Shown here piece by piece: positions 8,763-17,149 of a DNA stretch of 51,248 bases (position 1 is its first letter; each line of letters opens with the position of its first letter). The position numbers and the translations under genes were made by a program. The notes below the pieces were generated by a model. That model had not been told where the DNA came from and searched no databases. It saw nothing but the letters and a program-made list of their open reading frames with translations. The DNA is taken from assembly GCA_913057725.1 (NCBI GenBank), contig CAJXOS010000030.1:1-51248 (forward strand), written 5' to 3'. Source of the DNA: an uncultured Lewinella sp. GTDB lineage: Bacteria > Bacteroidota > Bacteroidia > Chitinophagales > Saprospiraceae.

Positions 8763-9005
8763 ATGGACCAGAAGAACGCAAACAACCGCAAAAAACTTCC
8801 TACCGCACTAAATCGCGAAGCACTTCATAAAGTGAAGGGTGGCTACCGCGAGATGTCAGGTGTAGTATCTGCAGGCTCTCTTTCCGTACGTTGGGACGAA
8901 ATTGATATTCGCTTCGACGACGGTATTGGTAACTTCCTAGTAGGTGGCCCACAAGGCAATACTACTACTGCTCCTCAAACTGGTTTAGTGAAAAGACGCC
9001 CTTAA
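8763..9005 (+). CDS. small protein with double-glycine-type leader
   Basis: An 80-residue protein. Residues 10-27, 'KKLPTALNREALHKVKGG', fit the double-glycine leader seen on bacteriocin-like and RiPP precursors: hydrophobic residues at -12 (L16), -7 (L21) and -4 (V24) before G26-G27. The acidic residue E19 is at -9 instead of the usual -8. Cleavage after G27 would release a 53-residue product that has no cysteine, is rich in Gly/Ser/Asp and ends in basic residues (LVKRRP). No C39 peptidase, ABC exporter or modifying enzyme lies nearby, so maturation would have to act in trans. It could instead be an ordinary small unknown. Its leader holds the same folded element as parC. Its stop codon overlaps that of the convergent neighbour. 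Confidence 0.65.
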   Translation: MDQKNANNRKKLPTALNREALHKVKGGYREMSGVVSAGSLSVRWDEIDIRFDDGIGNFLVGGPQGNTTTAPQTGLVKRRP

Positions 9006-10531
9006 GAGGCGGTTTGCTGTGCTTGGCTTTGTACCACGGAAGCAAAAGTAGTTCCACTTGCTTTTGCCTCCAGCCAGCACGCAAAATTGAAGAACCTGAG
9101 CATGGCCTTATCTGATGGGCCTAGGGTGAGTTGCTGGAAACGCGCTAAGTTATCTTGAAAGATGGCTCTTCGCTCTCTACTTCCCGGCGACTGATTAGCT
9201 TGTCTTAAGCACTGCACAAAGAACTGTTCAAACGTATTATAACGTCCACTCTTCTGAAGGCTTCGCTGCGTAGATCGCAGTAGGGAAGTCAAGAGTATCG
9301 TATTCTCTAGCTCAAAGTGGATGATCAAATTCAGTAAGCGAGCCAGGTGCTGAAGATCTTGCTGTTCCACAGAACGCGGTAGATTAAGCCATTCATTTAG
9401 ATAAGTTAGGGCTTGATCGTAATCTTCTACCCCGAAGTAAATGTAGACGTATTGGAAATAGAAGCTACTGCGCTCAAACAGATTCTTATCTAACTTCTTC
9501 AGTTCTTTCAAGTGACCTTGCAATACTGTTAGGCCTTCCTCAAAATTACCCGTATTGATACAGAGACCGAAGTAGTTGGTATAATACTGCCGATGGGTTT
9601 TTAACTGATCATCGATGGTCTTGGGCTTGACCGCCTTTAGTTTACGCAGTGCTACTCGCATTTCATCGTACTGTCCCATATACCCGCAGCTAGTAGCAAA
9701 ATTGCTGAGTATCGAAATGTACTCCGCTGCATCTTCCCGCAGTAGGAAAGGCCGTGTTTCTACTAAGGCTACCAATTGTTTGCAGTGCTGGTGAAACCCT
9801 GCACGATTGCGTAACTGATATTCCAACAGAGCATGTGCGCGATAGTAGAGAATTCGCGCCCTGAAGGAAAGACATTCATCTTCGGATGCTAATAAAGGAT
9901 GTTGCGCGAGTTGCTGCAGTTTTTCGCGACCTTCTTGTGAGCGGACGGTGTTCTTACGCACCATAAGATAGAGCTGGTAGAACAAGCCCTGGTACATCTT
10001 GATATTACTCATCTGGCGCAGGTACAGCGCTTCTTCTTCCTGTATTTTACTTAGATGAGCATCGAAGTAGTTAATATCTGCACTGGCGTAAGCCAGCTTC
10101 TTCTCCCAGTCGAGTACTTCTAGTACAGTCGCAAATTGTTCATGTTTCAGCGCAGTCTTTTTTACCTTTTTCAATAACTGCTTGCAGTCTGGAAGTAACC
10201 AACGCCGATATAGCGATCGCACACTTTGGAGGCTGGTCTTGAGTTGATAGTCAATGGAGGTCTGCTCATCGTACTGTTGCAAGCTCTTTAAGATAAGCTC
10301 ATAGAGGTAGGCTTTTAACTCCGAATACTTGCGACTTTGGACCGGCTCTTGCCCGTAAACTACCTTCTGTAATGCCTCATCATCAAACTCCTCTTGTTCT
10401 TCAATAGCTTCGAAAAGTAACCAGTACTTGCTGTTACTTTCGGCCTTGTTCATCACTTTGAAGTACCGCTTTTCCGAGCCGGAAAGCGATTTGATGAGGT
10501 CAAACAGTCTGCTAGATGGTGTTTTGGGCAT
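9002..10531 (-). CDS. helical-repeat (TPR-like) protein, function unknown
   Basis: A 509-residue, almost wholly helical protein with no signal peptide or membrane segment, so it is probably cytoplasmic. The N-terminus 'LFDLIKSLSGSEKRYFKVM' and the following 'ELKAYLYELILKSLQQY' resemble a conserved Bacteroidota family of unknown role. The middle (about 130-420) has the Tyr/Leu/Ala periodicity of TPR-like helical pairs. No catalytic motif is visible; scaffolding or protein binding is the natural guess. It faces away from the LytTR regulator at 10708 across 176 bases that contain a perfect 12-base palindrome, so shared control is possible. Its 3' end overlaps the small GG-leader gene by four bases. 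Confidence 0.8.
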   Translation of the reverse strand: MPKTPSSRLFDLIKSLSGSEKRYFKVMNKAESNSKYWLLFEAIEEQEEFDDEALQKVVYGQEPVQSRKYSELKAYLYELILKSLQQYDEQTSIDYQLKTSLQSVRSLYRRWLLPDCKQLLKKVKKTALKHEQFATVLEVLDWEKKLAYASADINYFDAHLSKIQEEEALYLRQMSNIKMYQGLFYQLYLMVRKNTVRSQEGREKLQQLAQHPLLASEDECLSFRARILYYRAHALLEYQLRNRAGFHQHCKQLVALVETRPFLLREDAAEYISILSNFATSCGYMGQYDEMRVALRKLKAVKPKTIDDQLKTHRQYYTNYFGLCINTGNFEEGLTVLQGHLKELKKLDKNLFERSSFYFQYVYIYFGVEDYDQALTYLNEWLNLPRSVEQQDLQHLARLLNLIIHFELENTILLTSLLRSTQRSLQKSGRYNTFEQFFVQCLRQANQSPGSRERRAIFQDNLARFQQLTLGPSDKAMLRFFNFACWLEAKASGTTFASVVQSQAQQTAS

Positions 10532-10575
10532 ACTGGTTCGGGCAGTTCTATTGCTTTGTTATAGTGGTCAAATTA

Positions 10576-10587
10576 CCGATTAATCGG
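10576..10587. promoter_or_regulatory. operator-like palindrome ccgattaatcgg
   Basis: A perfect 12-base palindrome, flanked by tta and gtaa, so nearly symmetric over 18-19 bases. It lies 45 bases upstream of the helical-repeat gene and 120 bases upstream of the LytTR gene, in the divergent region. The shape suits a dimeric regulator, but no binding protein is identified. Confidence 0.35.
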
Positions 10588-10707
10588 GTAAATAACGAGA
10601 CAATACCTCCTTTTCTGTTAAAATCAAGAACCTGACTTTTCGGCTCTTTTTGGGTTGCAGTTCGTTTAATGTGGGCGTAATATCGGAGAACAAAACACAC
10701 ATGTAAT

Positions 10708-11112
10708 ATGACTGCTATCTCCGGAAAACAATCAGCGCGCACTCCCGCTAACTTACCATTACCTATTGCTGCATCCGCATCAAAAATTGCTTTACCTATT
10801 GCCGAAGGTCTACGCTTCGAGCGTATTGAGACCATTCGCTATTTGGAAGCCGCAGGTAATTACACCTTTCTGCATTTTAGTTCTGGCGAACGCCTACTCG
10901 TTTGCAGAACCTTACAAGACATGCAAGACCGTCTGGCTGCACCTTATCGCTTCGTGCGAATTCATCGCTCCTACATCATCAATATAGATTACCTCAACCG
11001 CTACGTGCGGGGCAAAGGAGGGTATGTTGTATTGGAAGGAGATACTAGCCTCGCTGTAGCCAACAGCCGCCGGCAAGACTTTCTGAATCGACTGGAGCGG
11101 TATTTTCGCTAA
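10708..11112 (+). CDS. stand-alone LytTR DNA-binding regulator
   Basis: A 134-residue protein. The last ~100 residues are a LytTR domain: 'ETIRYLEAAGNYTFLHF', 'LVCRTLQDMQDRL', the hallmark 'FVRIHRSYIINIDYL', and 'VVLEGDTSLAVANSRRQDFL'. There is no receiver domain. The N-terminal ~35 residues are low-complexity (Ala, Pro, Ile). LytTR proteins bind pairs of short direct repeats upstream of target genes. An orphan of this kind must be regulated by its own level or by partners rather than by phosphorylation. It is transcribed divergently from the helical-repeat gene and just upstream of a glycosyltransferase (68 bases away), either of which could be a target. Confidence 0.88.
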   Translation: MTAISGKQSARTPANLPLPIAASASKIALPIAEGLRFERIETIRYLEAAGNYTFLHFSSGERLLVCRTLQDMQDRLAAPYRFVRIHRSYIINIDYLNRYVRGKGGYVVLEGDTSLAVANSRRQDFLNRLERYFR

Positions 11113-11180
11113 GAAACTGCACATAGTCTTCTGCGCAATAACAAGGCCAGTCGGGTTATATAATTCGCTATATTCGCGGC

Positions 11181-12302
11181 ATGCGCATTGCCGTAAATAC
11201 CCGCTTATTATTGCCTCACCGCTTGGAAGGTATCGGGCGCTTCAAACATGAGGTGTTACAGCGCCTGGTGGAACGTCATCCAGAGCACGAATTCATCTTC
11301 TTGTTTGATCGTCCTTATGACGACTCCTTCCTTTATGGCCCACAGGTTAAGGCGGTGGTGGTACCACCTCCAAGTCGGCACCCCATTCTATGGTATTTGT
11401 GGTTTGAATGGGCAGTACCCATGGTATTGGCTCGCTACAAACCGGATGTATTCCTAAGTATGGATGGTTATTGTTCCTTGCGCTCTTCTGTACCTACTGT
11501 AATGGTTACCCATGATATTGCTCATGTGCATTATCCGCTGCAAATCCCAAAGTTGGTACGTTGGTATTATCAGTACTTTGTTCCTCGCTATCTAAACAGG
11601 GCGGATAACGTCGTTACGGTATCTAACTTTTGTCGAGAGGATATAAGTAATCATTATGGTATTCCTAGGAATAAGATCCGAGTGGCAGGTAATGCTGCAC
11701 ACCCCAGGTTTATCCCACTAGATGGGGAAGAGCAAACCAAGGTGCGTCAACAATATGCAGATGGCCAGGAGTACTTCTTTTATCTGGGGGCACTACATCC
11801 GCGCAAAAATATTGTCCGGTTGCTGAAGGCATTTGATCTGTTTAAATCTCGTTCTGCAGCCTCAACCAAGTTGCTAATCGGCGGCCGGTTTGCTTGGCAG
11901 AACAGTGATATAAAAGCGGCTTACGATCAGTCGGCTTTTCAGAACGACATCCATTTTTTGGGCTATGTCTCCGATGAAGAACTCCCTCGGATTACAGCCT
12001 CAGCATTAGCCTTGACTTATGTGTCCCTATTTGAGGGATTCGGCGTACCTATTATTGAAGCGATGCAGGCCGGCGTCCCTGTAATGACCTCATCGGTGAG
12101 TTCTATGCCGGAGGTGGCAGGAAATGCTGCCCTCTTGGTAGACCCTAAAAAAGTGGATGAAATCGCTGAGGGCCTACAGCGCCTTGCTGAAGATGCTGCT
12201 CTTAGGACAGAGCTATCTTCCAAAGGTCTAAGACGGGCTGCTACCTACACTTGGGAGCATACTGCTGATGTAATTGAGCAGGTGATCAAGGACTTAGTCT
12301 AA
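11181..12302 (+). CDS. family 4 glycosyltransferase
   Basis: A 373-residue GT-B fold enzyme. The N-terminal acceptor domain begins with 'MRIAVNTRLLLPHRLEGIGR', which includes the glycine loop. The C-terminal donor domain has 'YFFYLGALHPRKNIVRLLKA' (about 198-217) and the nucleotide-sugar motif 'SLFEGFGVPIIEAMQAGVPV', i.e. the E-x7-E pattern typical of GT4. It likely transfers a hexose in the making of an envelope polysaccharide or glycolipid. No cluster of related genes surrounds it, so the product cannot be named. A -7-like box (11169-11176) ends only four bases before the ATG, hinting at a very short or absent leader. Confidence 0.88.
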   Translation: MRIAVNTRLLLPHRLEGIGRFKHEVLQRLVERHPEHEFIFLFDRPYDDSFLYGPQVKAVVVPPPSRHPILWYLWFEWAVPMVLARYKPDVFLSMDGYCSLRSSVPTVMVTHDIAHVHYPLQIPKLVRWYYQYFVPRYLNRADNVVTVSNFCREDISNHYGIPRNKIRVAGNAAHPRFIPLDGEEQTKVRQQYADGQEYFFYLGALHPRKNIVRLLKAFDLFKSRSAASTKLLIGGRFAWQNSDIKAAYDQSAFQNDIHFLGYVSDEELPRITASALALTYVSLFEGFGVPIIEAMQAGVPVMTSSVSSMPEVAGNAALLVDPKKVDEIAEGLQRLAEDAALRTELSSKGLRRAATYTWEHTADVIEQVIKDLV

Positions 12303-12425
12303 CGAAAGTCGAATAGTGCGGATTGCCGTTCTTTTCGCTCAGCTAGCTTAGGGAAGCCAACTCTATTTGTTATTTTGGAGTGGGTGAAATAGGTAGCCTC
12401 AATCATATCATATGGAAACGAGCAT

Positions 12426-12474
12426 GAGATTTATTAATCATAATTCTCACACTAGGGAATGATTAATAAATCTC
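12426..12474. repeat. long perfect inverted repeat, AT-rich arms
   Basis: gagatttattaatca (12426-12440) and tgattaataaatctc (12460-12474) are perfect 15-base inverted copies around a 19-base loop. The pairing continues outward (cat/atg) with one extra base. It lies 124 bases after the glycosyltransferase and 77 bases before the secreted unknown. No T-run follows, so it is not a classic terminator. An operator or mRNA-stability hairpin is possible. Confidence 0.6.
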
Positions 12475-12506
12475 CATGTGAGAGTGCAGCGGTTACATAT
12501 GTGCAG

Positions 12507-12543
12507 AAAATTATCTGCAAAATGCGCAGCTGCGGATAATTTT
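12507..12543 (+). promoter_or_regulatory. leader hairpin just upstream of a start codon
   Basis: aaaattatctgc (12507-12518) pairs with gcggataatttt (12532-12543) over 12 positions, with one G-T pair. The loop contains part of the 10-base palindrome cgcagctgcg. The hairpin ends 7 bases before the ATG at 12551, so it could hide or expose the translation start. Confidence 0.45.
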
Positions 12544-12550
12544 TAAACAG

Positions 12551-13063
12551 ATGAAAACACACGGACTAGCGCTCAGACTGCTATTGTTTCTGCTATTTCT
12601 GGCATTGTTCTCTCAAGTATCCACCGCTCAGGGTTTTTCAAGGTTTAAGGTACTGCCAAGTGTTCGCAAGGATTATGTGAGGCAAACGCGTAAAGCAATA
12701 AGAAGAATAAATCCTGATACAGTAAGTACCGTGCTAACCTTGGATGCTCAGGTTAAGGACAGCCTTATCTATCAATTCACCGAGGTGTTGGGCCCAAGTT
12801 TGATTCAATTTGAAACTGGAGATTGGATATATGTTATCTCCCACTCCAGGCACAAAGATCACCGCATTGGGGACGTTACCATCGCCAGGGATCAGGATGG
12901 GAGGTTTTACTACCATTGCGGGCATGTCTGTGGCGGAGAAGTTAGATTTGAAGCTACTTCTGAGGAGTTATGCATCACCAGCGAAGTGTTTTTCCGAAAT
13001 TTTAAAGATGAGGCAGATGAATTATCCTGGCAGCCCTTGAAGGGTAATCTCGTGCCAGATTAA
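12551..13063 (+). CDS. secreted or periplasmic protein of unknown function
   Basis: A 170-residue protein with a clear signal peptide (about 1-27: charged start, Leu/Phe-rich core, 'STAQ' cleavage region). The mature part is mixed and polar, with three cysteines in the C-terminal third ('HCGHVCGGE' and 'ELCIT'), compatible with a disulfide or a metal site. I recognise no family. A small secreted domain sensing redox or metal is conceivable but is only an inference from the His/Cys cluster. Two strong inverted repeats lie upstream. The gene ends 21 bases before lgt, which is convergent. Confidence 0.75.
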   Translation: MKTHGLALRLLLFLLFLALFSQVSTAQGFSRFKVLPSVRKDYVRQTRKAIRRINPDTVSTVLTLDAQVKDSLIYQFTEVLGPSLIQFETGDWIYVISHSRHKDHRIGDVTIARDQDGRFYYHCGHVCGGEVRFEATSEELCITSEVFFRNFKDEADELSWQPLKGNLVPD

Positions 13064-13084
13064 CTAGCCCCTGTGTCTACTTTA

Positions 13085-14239
13085 CTATTTATTCTTCTTA
13101 GTAAGCAGCAGCCAGGCCGTCCACACCACACCTATAGTGGCCAAGATAACGGCAATGAACTCGGCCTGGGTAAAACCGCCTAACACTTCGTGGCGATCAT
13201 TTACTCGAATACCTTCGATAAAGTAGCGTTCGATACCATTGAAGATGAGGTAAATGGCAAACAACAGTCCTGGCCAGGGCGTAACCTTCTTGCGCAATGA
13301 CCAAAGGATAAGACCGATCGTGAAGGCCATTGTAGTTTCATAAACGGATGTGGGGTATACTGGAGGTGCCAAATGACTACAGTATTTGCCTACACATTCA
13401 GACATCTCTACACCTCGGTTCAGTACATTGCGAGGATAATCATAGGCCCAGAGCCAATCTGGTAGGAACCACCAATCCGGTTGTGCCGCAGCGGGAATGC
13501 CCCAGTCGCCGTCACCAGAAAAGTGGCAACCCATTCGGCCTACACCATAAGAAACAATCAGACCGGGAGCTACAGCATCCATGACCGGTAACGCTGGAAT
13601 GTTCTTCCTACGTAGGTAGATGTAAACGCCAACAAAACCGCCAATTAATCCACCGTAGATAGTCCATCCATCCCCTGATAGGAGTTGTCCCCAAGGGTCT
13701 GCGAAAAAGGCTTGTGGTTGCTCTACTACCGTAAATAGTTTCGCTCCAACTACCCCAGAAATAACCGCAACCGTAGAGATGTCCATGATCCGATCGTGCG
13801 GAAAGATATCCTTCATTATTTCCTGAGGACCTTCTGCTTTTTGCTTCTGATCCAAATAGTAATAGTAGGCTGTAAGCAAGCCTGCACCAAGGATGCCACC
13901 CAGCCAACTTCCCTTTGCCGAAAGGACAATAGCGGAAGGGTCTGCCTGCATCTGATCCATATGCTGGGCAATGTAGATGAGTTTGAAGCCTACAATGAAT
14001 CCAAAGAGGGCGTTCAGGATGTAGTCTTGTGTGGTGAGTGGGGCGTTGCGGATTATCTTACCAGGCACTCCTTTGAACTGTCCGATTTCTGCGCGCCGCT
14101 GCAATTCGAGTCGTAGCAGATAAGCAGCAGTAAGTACGGCCAAGGCAACGAGTAGGCCAAAGGTCTTGAAAATGCTGAGCCAGTTATCAGCCTGGGTGCC
14201 AATTAGATCGTGGAATACGTAGGATAAATCCGGGTACAT
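13085..14239 (-). CDS. lgt: prolipoprotein diacylglyceryl transferase
   Basis: A 384-residue multi-pass membrane enzyme. Lgt moves a diacylglyceryl group from phosphatidylglycerol to the lipobox cysteine of prelipoproteins. The family's key loop is present as 'GVGRMGCHFSGDGDWG' (232-247). This is the Bacteroidota variant of the G-R-x-G-N motif, with Cys in place of Asn. 'YGGLIGGF' (195-202) and the later 'YPTSVYE' also fit. About eight hydrophobic segments are visible. It is longer than the roughly 290-residue E. coli enzyme because of an N-terminal membrane extension and inserted loops (about 250-295). Several lipoproteins in this window (23314, 40789, 42385) would be substrates. The start is the ATG at 14239. 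Confidence 0.88.
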   Translation of the reverse strand: MYPDLSYVFHDLIGTQADNWLSIFKTFGLLVALAVLTAAYLLRLELQRRAEIGQFKGVPGKIIRNAPLTTQDYILNALFGFIVGFKLIYIAQHMDQMQADPSAIVLSAKGSWLGGILGAGLLTAYYYYLDQKQKAEGPQEIMKDIFPHDRIMDISTVAVISGVVGAKLFTVVEQPQAFFADPWGQLLSGDGWTIYGGLIGGFVGVYIYLRRKNIPALPVMDAVAPGLIVSYGVGRMGCHFSGDGDWGIPAAAQPDWWFLPDWLWAYDYPRNVLNRGVEMSECVGKYCSHLAPPVYPTSVYETTMAFTIGLILWSLRKKVTPWPGLLFAIYLIFNGIERYFIEGIRVNDRHEVLGGFTQAEFIAVILATIGVVWTAWLLLTKKNK

Positions 14240-14313
14240 GAGCCAAGCGTGTTTTGAGCAATATCCTAAAAGTAGCGAGGCTTTGCCTCACTGTTACTTT
14301 GTATGGAGTACAA

Positions 14314-14348
14314 GGTACTTGGATTAATTCTTTACAATTCCAAGTACC
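14314..14348. repeat. inverted repeat of the GGTACTTGG family
   Basis: ggtacttgga (14314-14323) and tccaagtacc (14339-14348) are perfect inverted copies 15 bases apart, followed by ttacttagtact. The same words recur at 17150-17229, suggesting a small dispersed repeat family. It lies between lgt and the BASS transporter. Confidence 0.6.
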
Positions 14349-14419
14349 ATTTACTTAGTACTGCAAGGATAGGGTTTATTACGGTTTATCCTTTCGGAAG
14401 GACAAAATCTATTCAAAAT

Positions 14420-15517
14420 TTAGCTTTCCGCTGCCTCCCTAGCATCTTCCGGTTCTCGTTCTCTCCAATAGGCAGCCAGAGAAGATCCAGTGATATTCAT
14501 GAACGGACCAAAGACTGCTGGCGCTAATCCCGTGGTGGCTAGCTTACCCATCTCTAGCGCTATCCCAGATGCAAGCCCGCTGTTTTGCATACCGACCTCA
14601 AAGGCAATGGTGCGGGCAGATTGTTCATCTAAACCGCCAAGACGCCCCGCCCAATAACCCAAGACGTACCCCAGGAGATTGTGGACAACCACGACCCCAA
14701 TCAAGGCAAAACCAATAGACAATAAAGAGTCTCTGCCAGCTGCGGTAATAATCGCAATTACTAATGCTATCCCAGCCATGGAAACCACTGGCATAGCTCG
14801 GTCTAGCCACTGGAATTTACCGTGGGCATAATGATTGAAAATCAAGCCTGCCACTACCGGAATAAATACAATTTTGGTAATGCTCCACATCATAACGAGG
14901 AAGTCAATGGGCACTAACTGTCCGGCTAAGTTCTCCATCAAGAATGGCGTGATCAATGGAGAAAGGAGCGTAGCTACCATCGTTAGGGTCAATGACAGTG
15001 CCAGGTTAGCTTTCGCGATATAAGACATCACATTAGAGGCCAACCCACTTGGGGAACAACCTACTAATACGATACCGGCGGCAATCTCCGGTGAAAAACC
15101 GGAAAGCCGCGCTAGCGTAAAGCCTAAAAGCGGCATGATCGAGAATTGACAAATTAATCCCACCATTACACCACGCGGCATCTTAATAACCCCCACGAAA
15201 TCCTGGACACTCATATTGGTACCCATTCCAAACATGATCACCATGAGAATAGGAATGATCAACTGCTTGAGATCAAAACTTCCGATGCTAACAAACGGAG
15301 CTGGATAATACATCGCAGCAGTGACCGCCATGAAAATGAAAGCGGTAAAGGCGTAGCTGCGTGAAGTGAGATGCCCACGTAAAGCCAAAGCCAGGGAGAA
15401 AAAGAAAAGAATAAGTGGGATGCCGGCATGGGCACCATAACCGATAAGTAGCAGCACTAAACTGAGGATGGCACATAAGCCAGCGACAATAGCACTGATC
15501 TTGGAAAAGCGAAACAT
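14420..15517 (-). CDS. BASS-family sodium-coupled transporter
   Basis: A 365-residue protein with about ten hydrophobic segments. It matches the bile acid:sodium symporter family: 'FGMGTNMSVQDF' (the first conserved repeat), 'VGCSPSGLASNVMSYIAKAN' (the sodium-site crossover region) and 'EVGMQNSGLA' (the second crossover). Bacterial members take up varied organic acids, such as pantoate or 2-keto acids, with sodium. The substrate is not readable here. It has an extra pair of helices at the N-terminus (about 1-60) compared with the minimal family. It is divergent from the amino acid permease gene at 15602, so the 84 bases between them must hold both promoters. Confidence 0.87.
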   Translation of the reverse strand: MFRFSKISAIVAGLCAILSLVLLLIGYGAHAGIPLILFFFSLALALRGHLTSRSYAFTAFIFMAVTAAMYYPAPFVSIGSFDLKQLIIPILMVIMFGMGTNMSVQDFVGVIKMPRGVMVGLICQFSIMPLLGFTLARLSGFSPEIAAGIVLVGCSPSGLASNVMSYIAKANLALSLTLTMVATLLSPLITPFLMENLAGQLVPIDFLVMMWSITKIVFIPVVAGLIFNHYAHGKFQWLDRAMPVVSMAGIALVIAIITAAGRDSLLSIGFALIGVVVVHNLLGYVLGYWAGRLGGLDEQSARTIAFEVGMQNSGLASGIALEMGKLATTGLAPAVFGPFMNITGSSLAAYWREREPEDAREAAES

Positions 15518-15601
15518 GAAGGTGGTTTTGGTGGAACTGCTGGCCTAATATACGATGAGTTGTATATTGAGTACCATTATCTAAGCATAGTAAACGAAAC
15601 G

Positions 15602-17086
15602 ATGAACCAACAAAGCAAGGGGGGCTTGAGCCGCCAGTTAGGCTTGGTGGCCTTAGCGGCCACCGGTATTTGTTCGATGCTGGGGGCCTCGGTCTACGTA
15701 GTGCCGTTCATGATTCAGCGGAGTGTGCCAGATATTGGGCCCTATGTATTACCTGCTTTTATGATGGCGGCAATACCTGCGCTGCTGGCCGCTTGCGCTT
15801 ATGCCATCTTAGCTTCAGCTATGCCTCGAGCTGGCGGAAGCTATATCTACGCCAGTCGTGGTCTCAATCCTTATTTAGGGTTTGTGGCCAGCTTCTCCCA
15901 ATGGTTTGGTTTGTCGATTGCCATTGGGGTAATCTCTTACATCATTATTCCCTTTGTGCGCGATGTGGCCGTGGCTTTGGAATGGGATGCCTGGGCAAAT
16001 TGGCTGGAGATAGGTAGCGTCCGACTCATTCTGGCTTTAGCTTTGCTCTGGCTCTTTGTCGGCATCAATGTTGTCGGATTACGTTTTTACGAACGCACGC
16101 TCATACCTCTTATGGTGGTGATGTTTGGCCTCGGTCTTATCGTTATTGTAGCCGGTTTCTATTTCAGCCCGGAGACCTTTGCTGCCGAACTTCTGGAACG
16201 CGAAGGAAGACAGATTCCTGAGACCCAAAGCACGTATAGCTTTGGTACCTTGCTCACGGCAGCTGCATTACTGTTTTCCAGTTTTATCGGTTTTGATTCC
16301 ATAGCCCAAGCTGGGGGAGAGGCCAAGCGCCCACAACGTAATCTGCCAATCGCCATCGCTATTGCGGTCTTGGGAGTAGGCACCTATTATTTCTTGTTTA
16401 CCGCTGCTGTTTATCATGTAGTGCCGTGGTCCTTTGTGGCGGAAGAAGCACTGCAAAAAGACATCTCTGCTCCAGGGTTGCTGAGTTATGTCCTATCGCC
16501 AGGGTGGTCGGTCGCGATTATCCTAGGTGCGGCCATAGCATTGATCAATGACTTGCCAGCTATGCTCTTGTCCGTTTCCCGGCTCATGTTTGCCTGGGCG
16601 GAGGACGGTATCTTTCCCAGGGCGGTAGCCAAGATTCATAGCAAGTACAATACGCCCTACATTGCCTTGCTTGCCAGTGGCGGCATGGCCAGTATCGGCA
16701 TTCTGGGTAGCCACCTGGCAGGAGATTTCTTTCTCGGTATTGATATCATGGTGACGGCCATGCTGGTGAATTTCCTGCTGATGTGCATAACCGTCATATC
16801 ACTACCTCGCTATAACCCCACTTTAGCGAAGGAAGTAGCAGTATTCAAGAACCGCTCGCTACAATTGGTGTTAGCCATATCCGGGGCGGTATTGCTGACG
16901 GTATTTCTAGTGGTGCATACCTCCAAAGACCTACAAGCGGAGGTCGATGCCTGGTATTTCCACTCAACCTGGGTCTGGCTATTGGTACTAGGTTTAGCAT
17001 CGATCATCTTCCTATGGAAATTGCGCCAGCTCAAGCAGAACGATACTTCTGTTTACGAAGCCTTCAAGCAGTTGCCTCCGGAATGA
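15602..17086 (+). CDS. APC-superfamily amino acid permease
   Basis: A 494-residue membrane protein with about twelve hydrophobic helices. The first helix carries the broken-helix motif 'GICSMLGASVYVVPF', and 'PRAGGSYIYASRGLNPYLGF' is the well-known conserved loop of the APC family. It should import amino acids or polyamines, usually by proton exchange; the substrate is unknown. I start it at the ATG 15602. An in-frame TTG at 15560 would add 14 polar residues that precede the normal family start. It is divergent from the BASS transporter and followed by an inverted-repeat region before the aldo/keto reductase fusion. Confidence 0.88.
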   Translation: MNQQSKGGLSRQLGLVALAATGICSMLGASVYVVPFMIQRSVPDIGPYVLPAFMMAAIPALLAACAYAILASAMPRAGGSYIYASRGLNPYLGFVASFSQWFGLSIAIGVISYIIIPFVRDVAVALEWDAWANWLEIGSVRLILALALLWLFVGINVVGLRFYERTLIPLMVVMFGLGLIVIVAGFYFSPETFAAELLEREGRQIPETQSTYSFGTLLTAAALLFSSFIGFDSIAQAGGEAKRPQRNLPIAIAIAVLGVGTYYFLFTAAVYHVVPWSFVAEEALQKDISAPGLLSYVLSPGWSVAIILGAAIALINDLPAMLLSVSRLMFAWAEDGIFPRAVAKIHSKYNTPYIALLASGGMASIGILGSHLAGDFFLGIDIMVTAMLVNFLLMCITVISLPRYNPTLAKEVAVFKNRSLQLVLAISGAVLLTVFLVVHTSKDLQAEVDAWYFHSTWVWLLVLGLASIIFLWKLRQLKQNDTSVYEAFKQLPPE

Positions 17087-17149
17087 TTTGCGGTATACGC
17101 TTCCTCGCTTTGGTAATGCTTCTTGCGAGAGAACGTGTTAGCTGAATTT

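Noticed and set aside
8560..10640. Shared word aacctgactttt at about 8560 and about 10630
   Set aside because: A 12-base match with unlike surroundings; too short to call a repeat.
10548..10835. Minus-strand frame across the LytTR promoter region
   Set aside because: It overlaps the start of the well-supported LytTR gene, resembles no family and crosses the operator-like palindrome.
15560..15601. Upstream TTG start for the APC permease
   Set aside because: It adds 14 polar residues before the family start; the ATG at 15602 places the first helix correctly.
17087..17135. A possible third copy of the structured leader element (gcggtata at 17090)
   Set aside because: It lacks the central palindrome and the third hairpin; only a short outer-arm word is shared.
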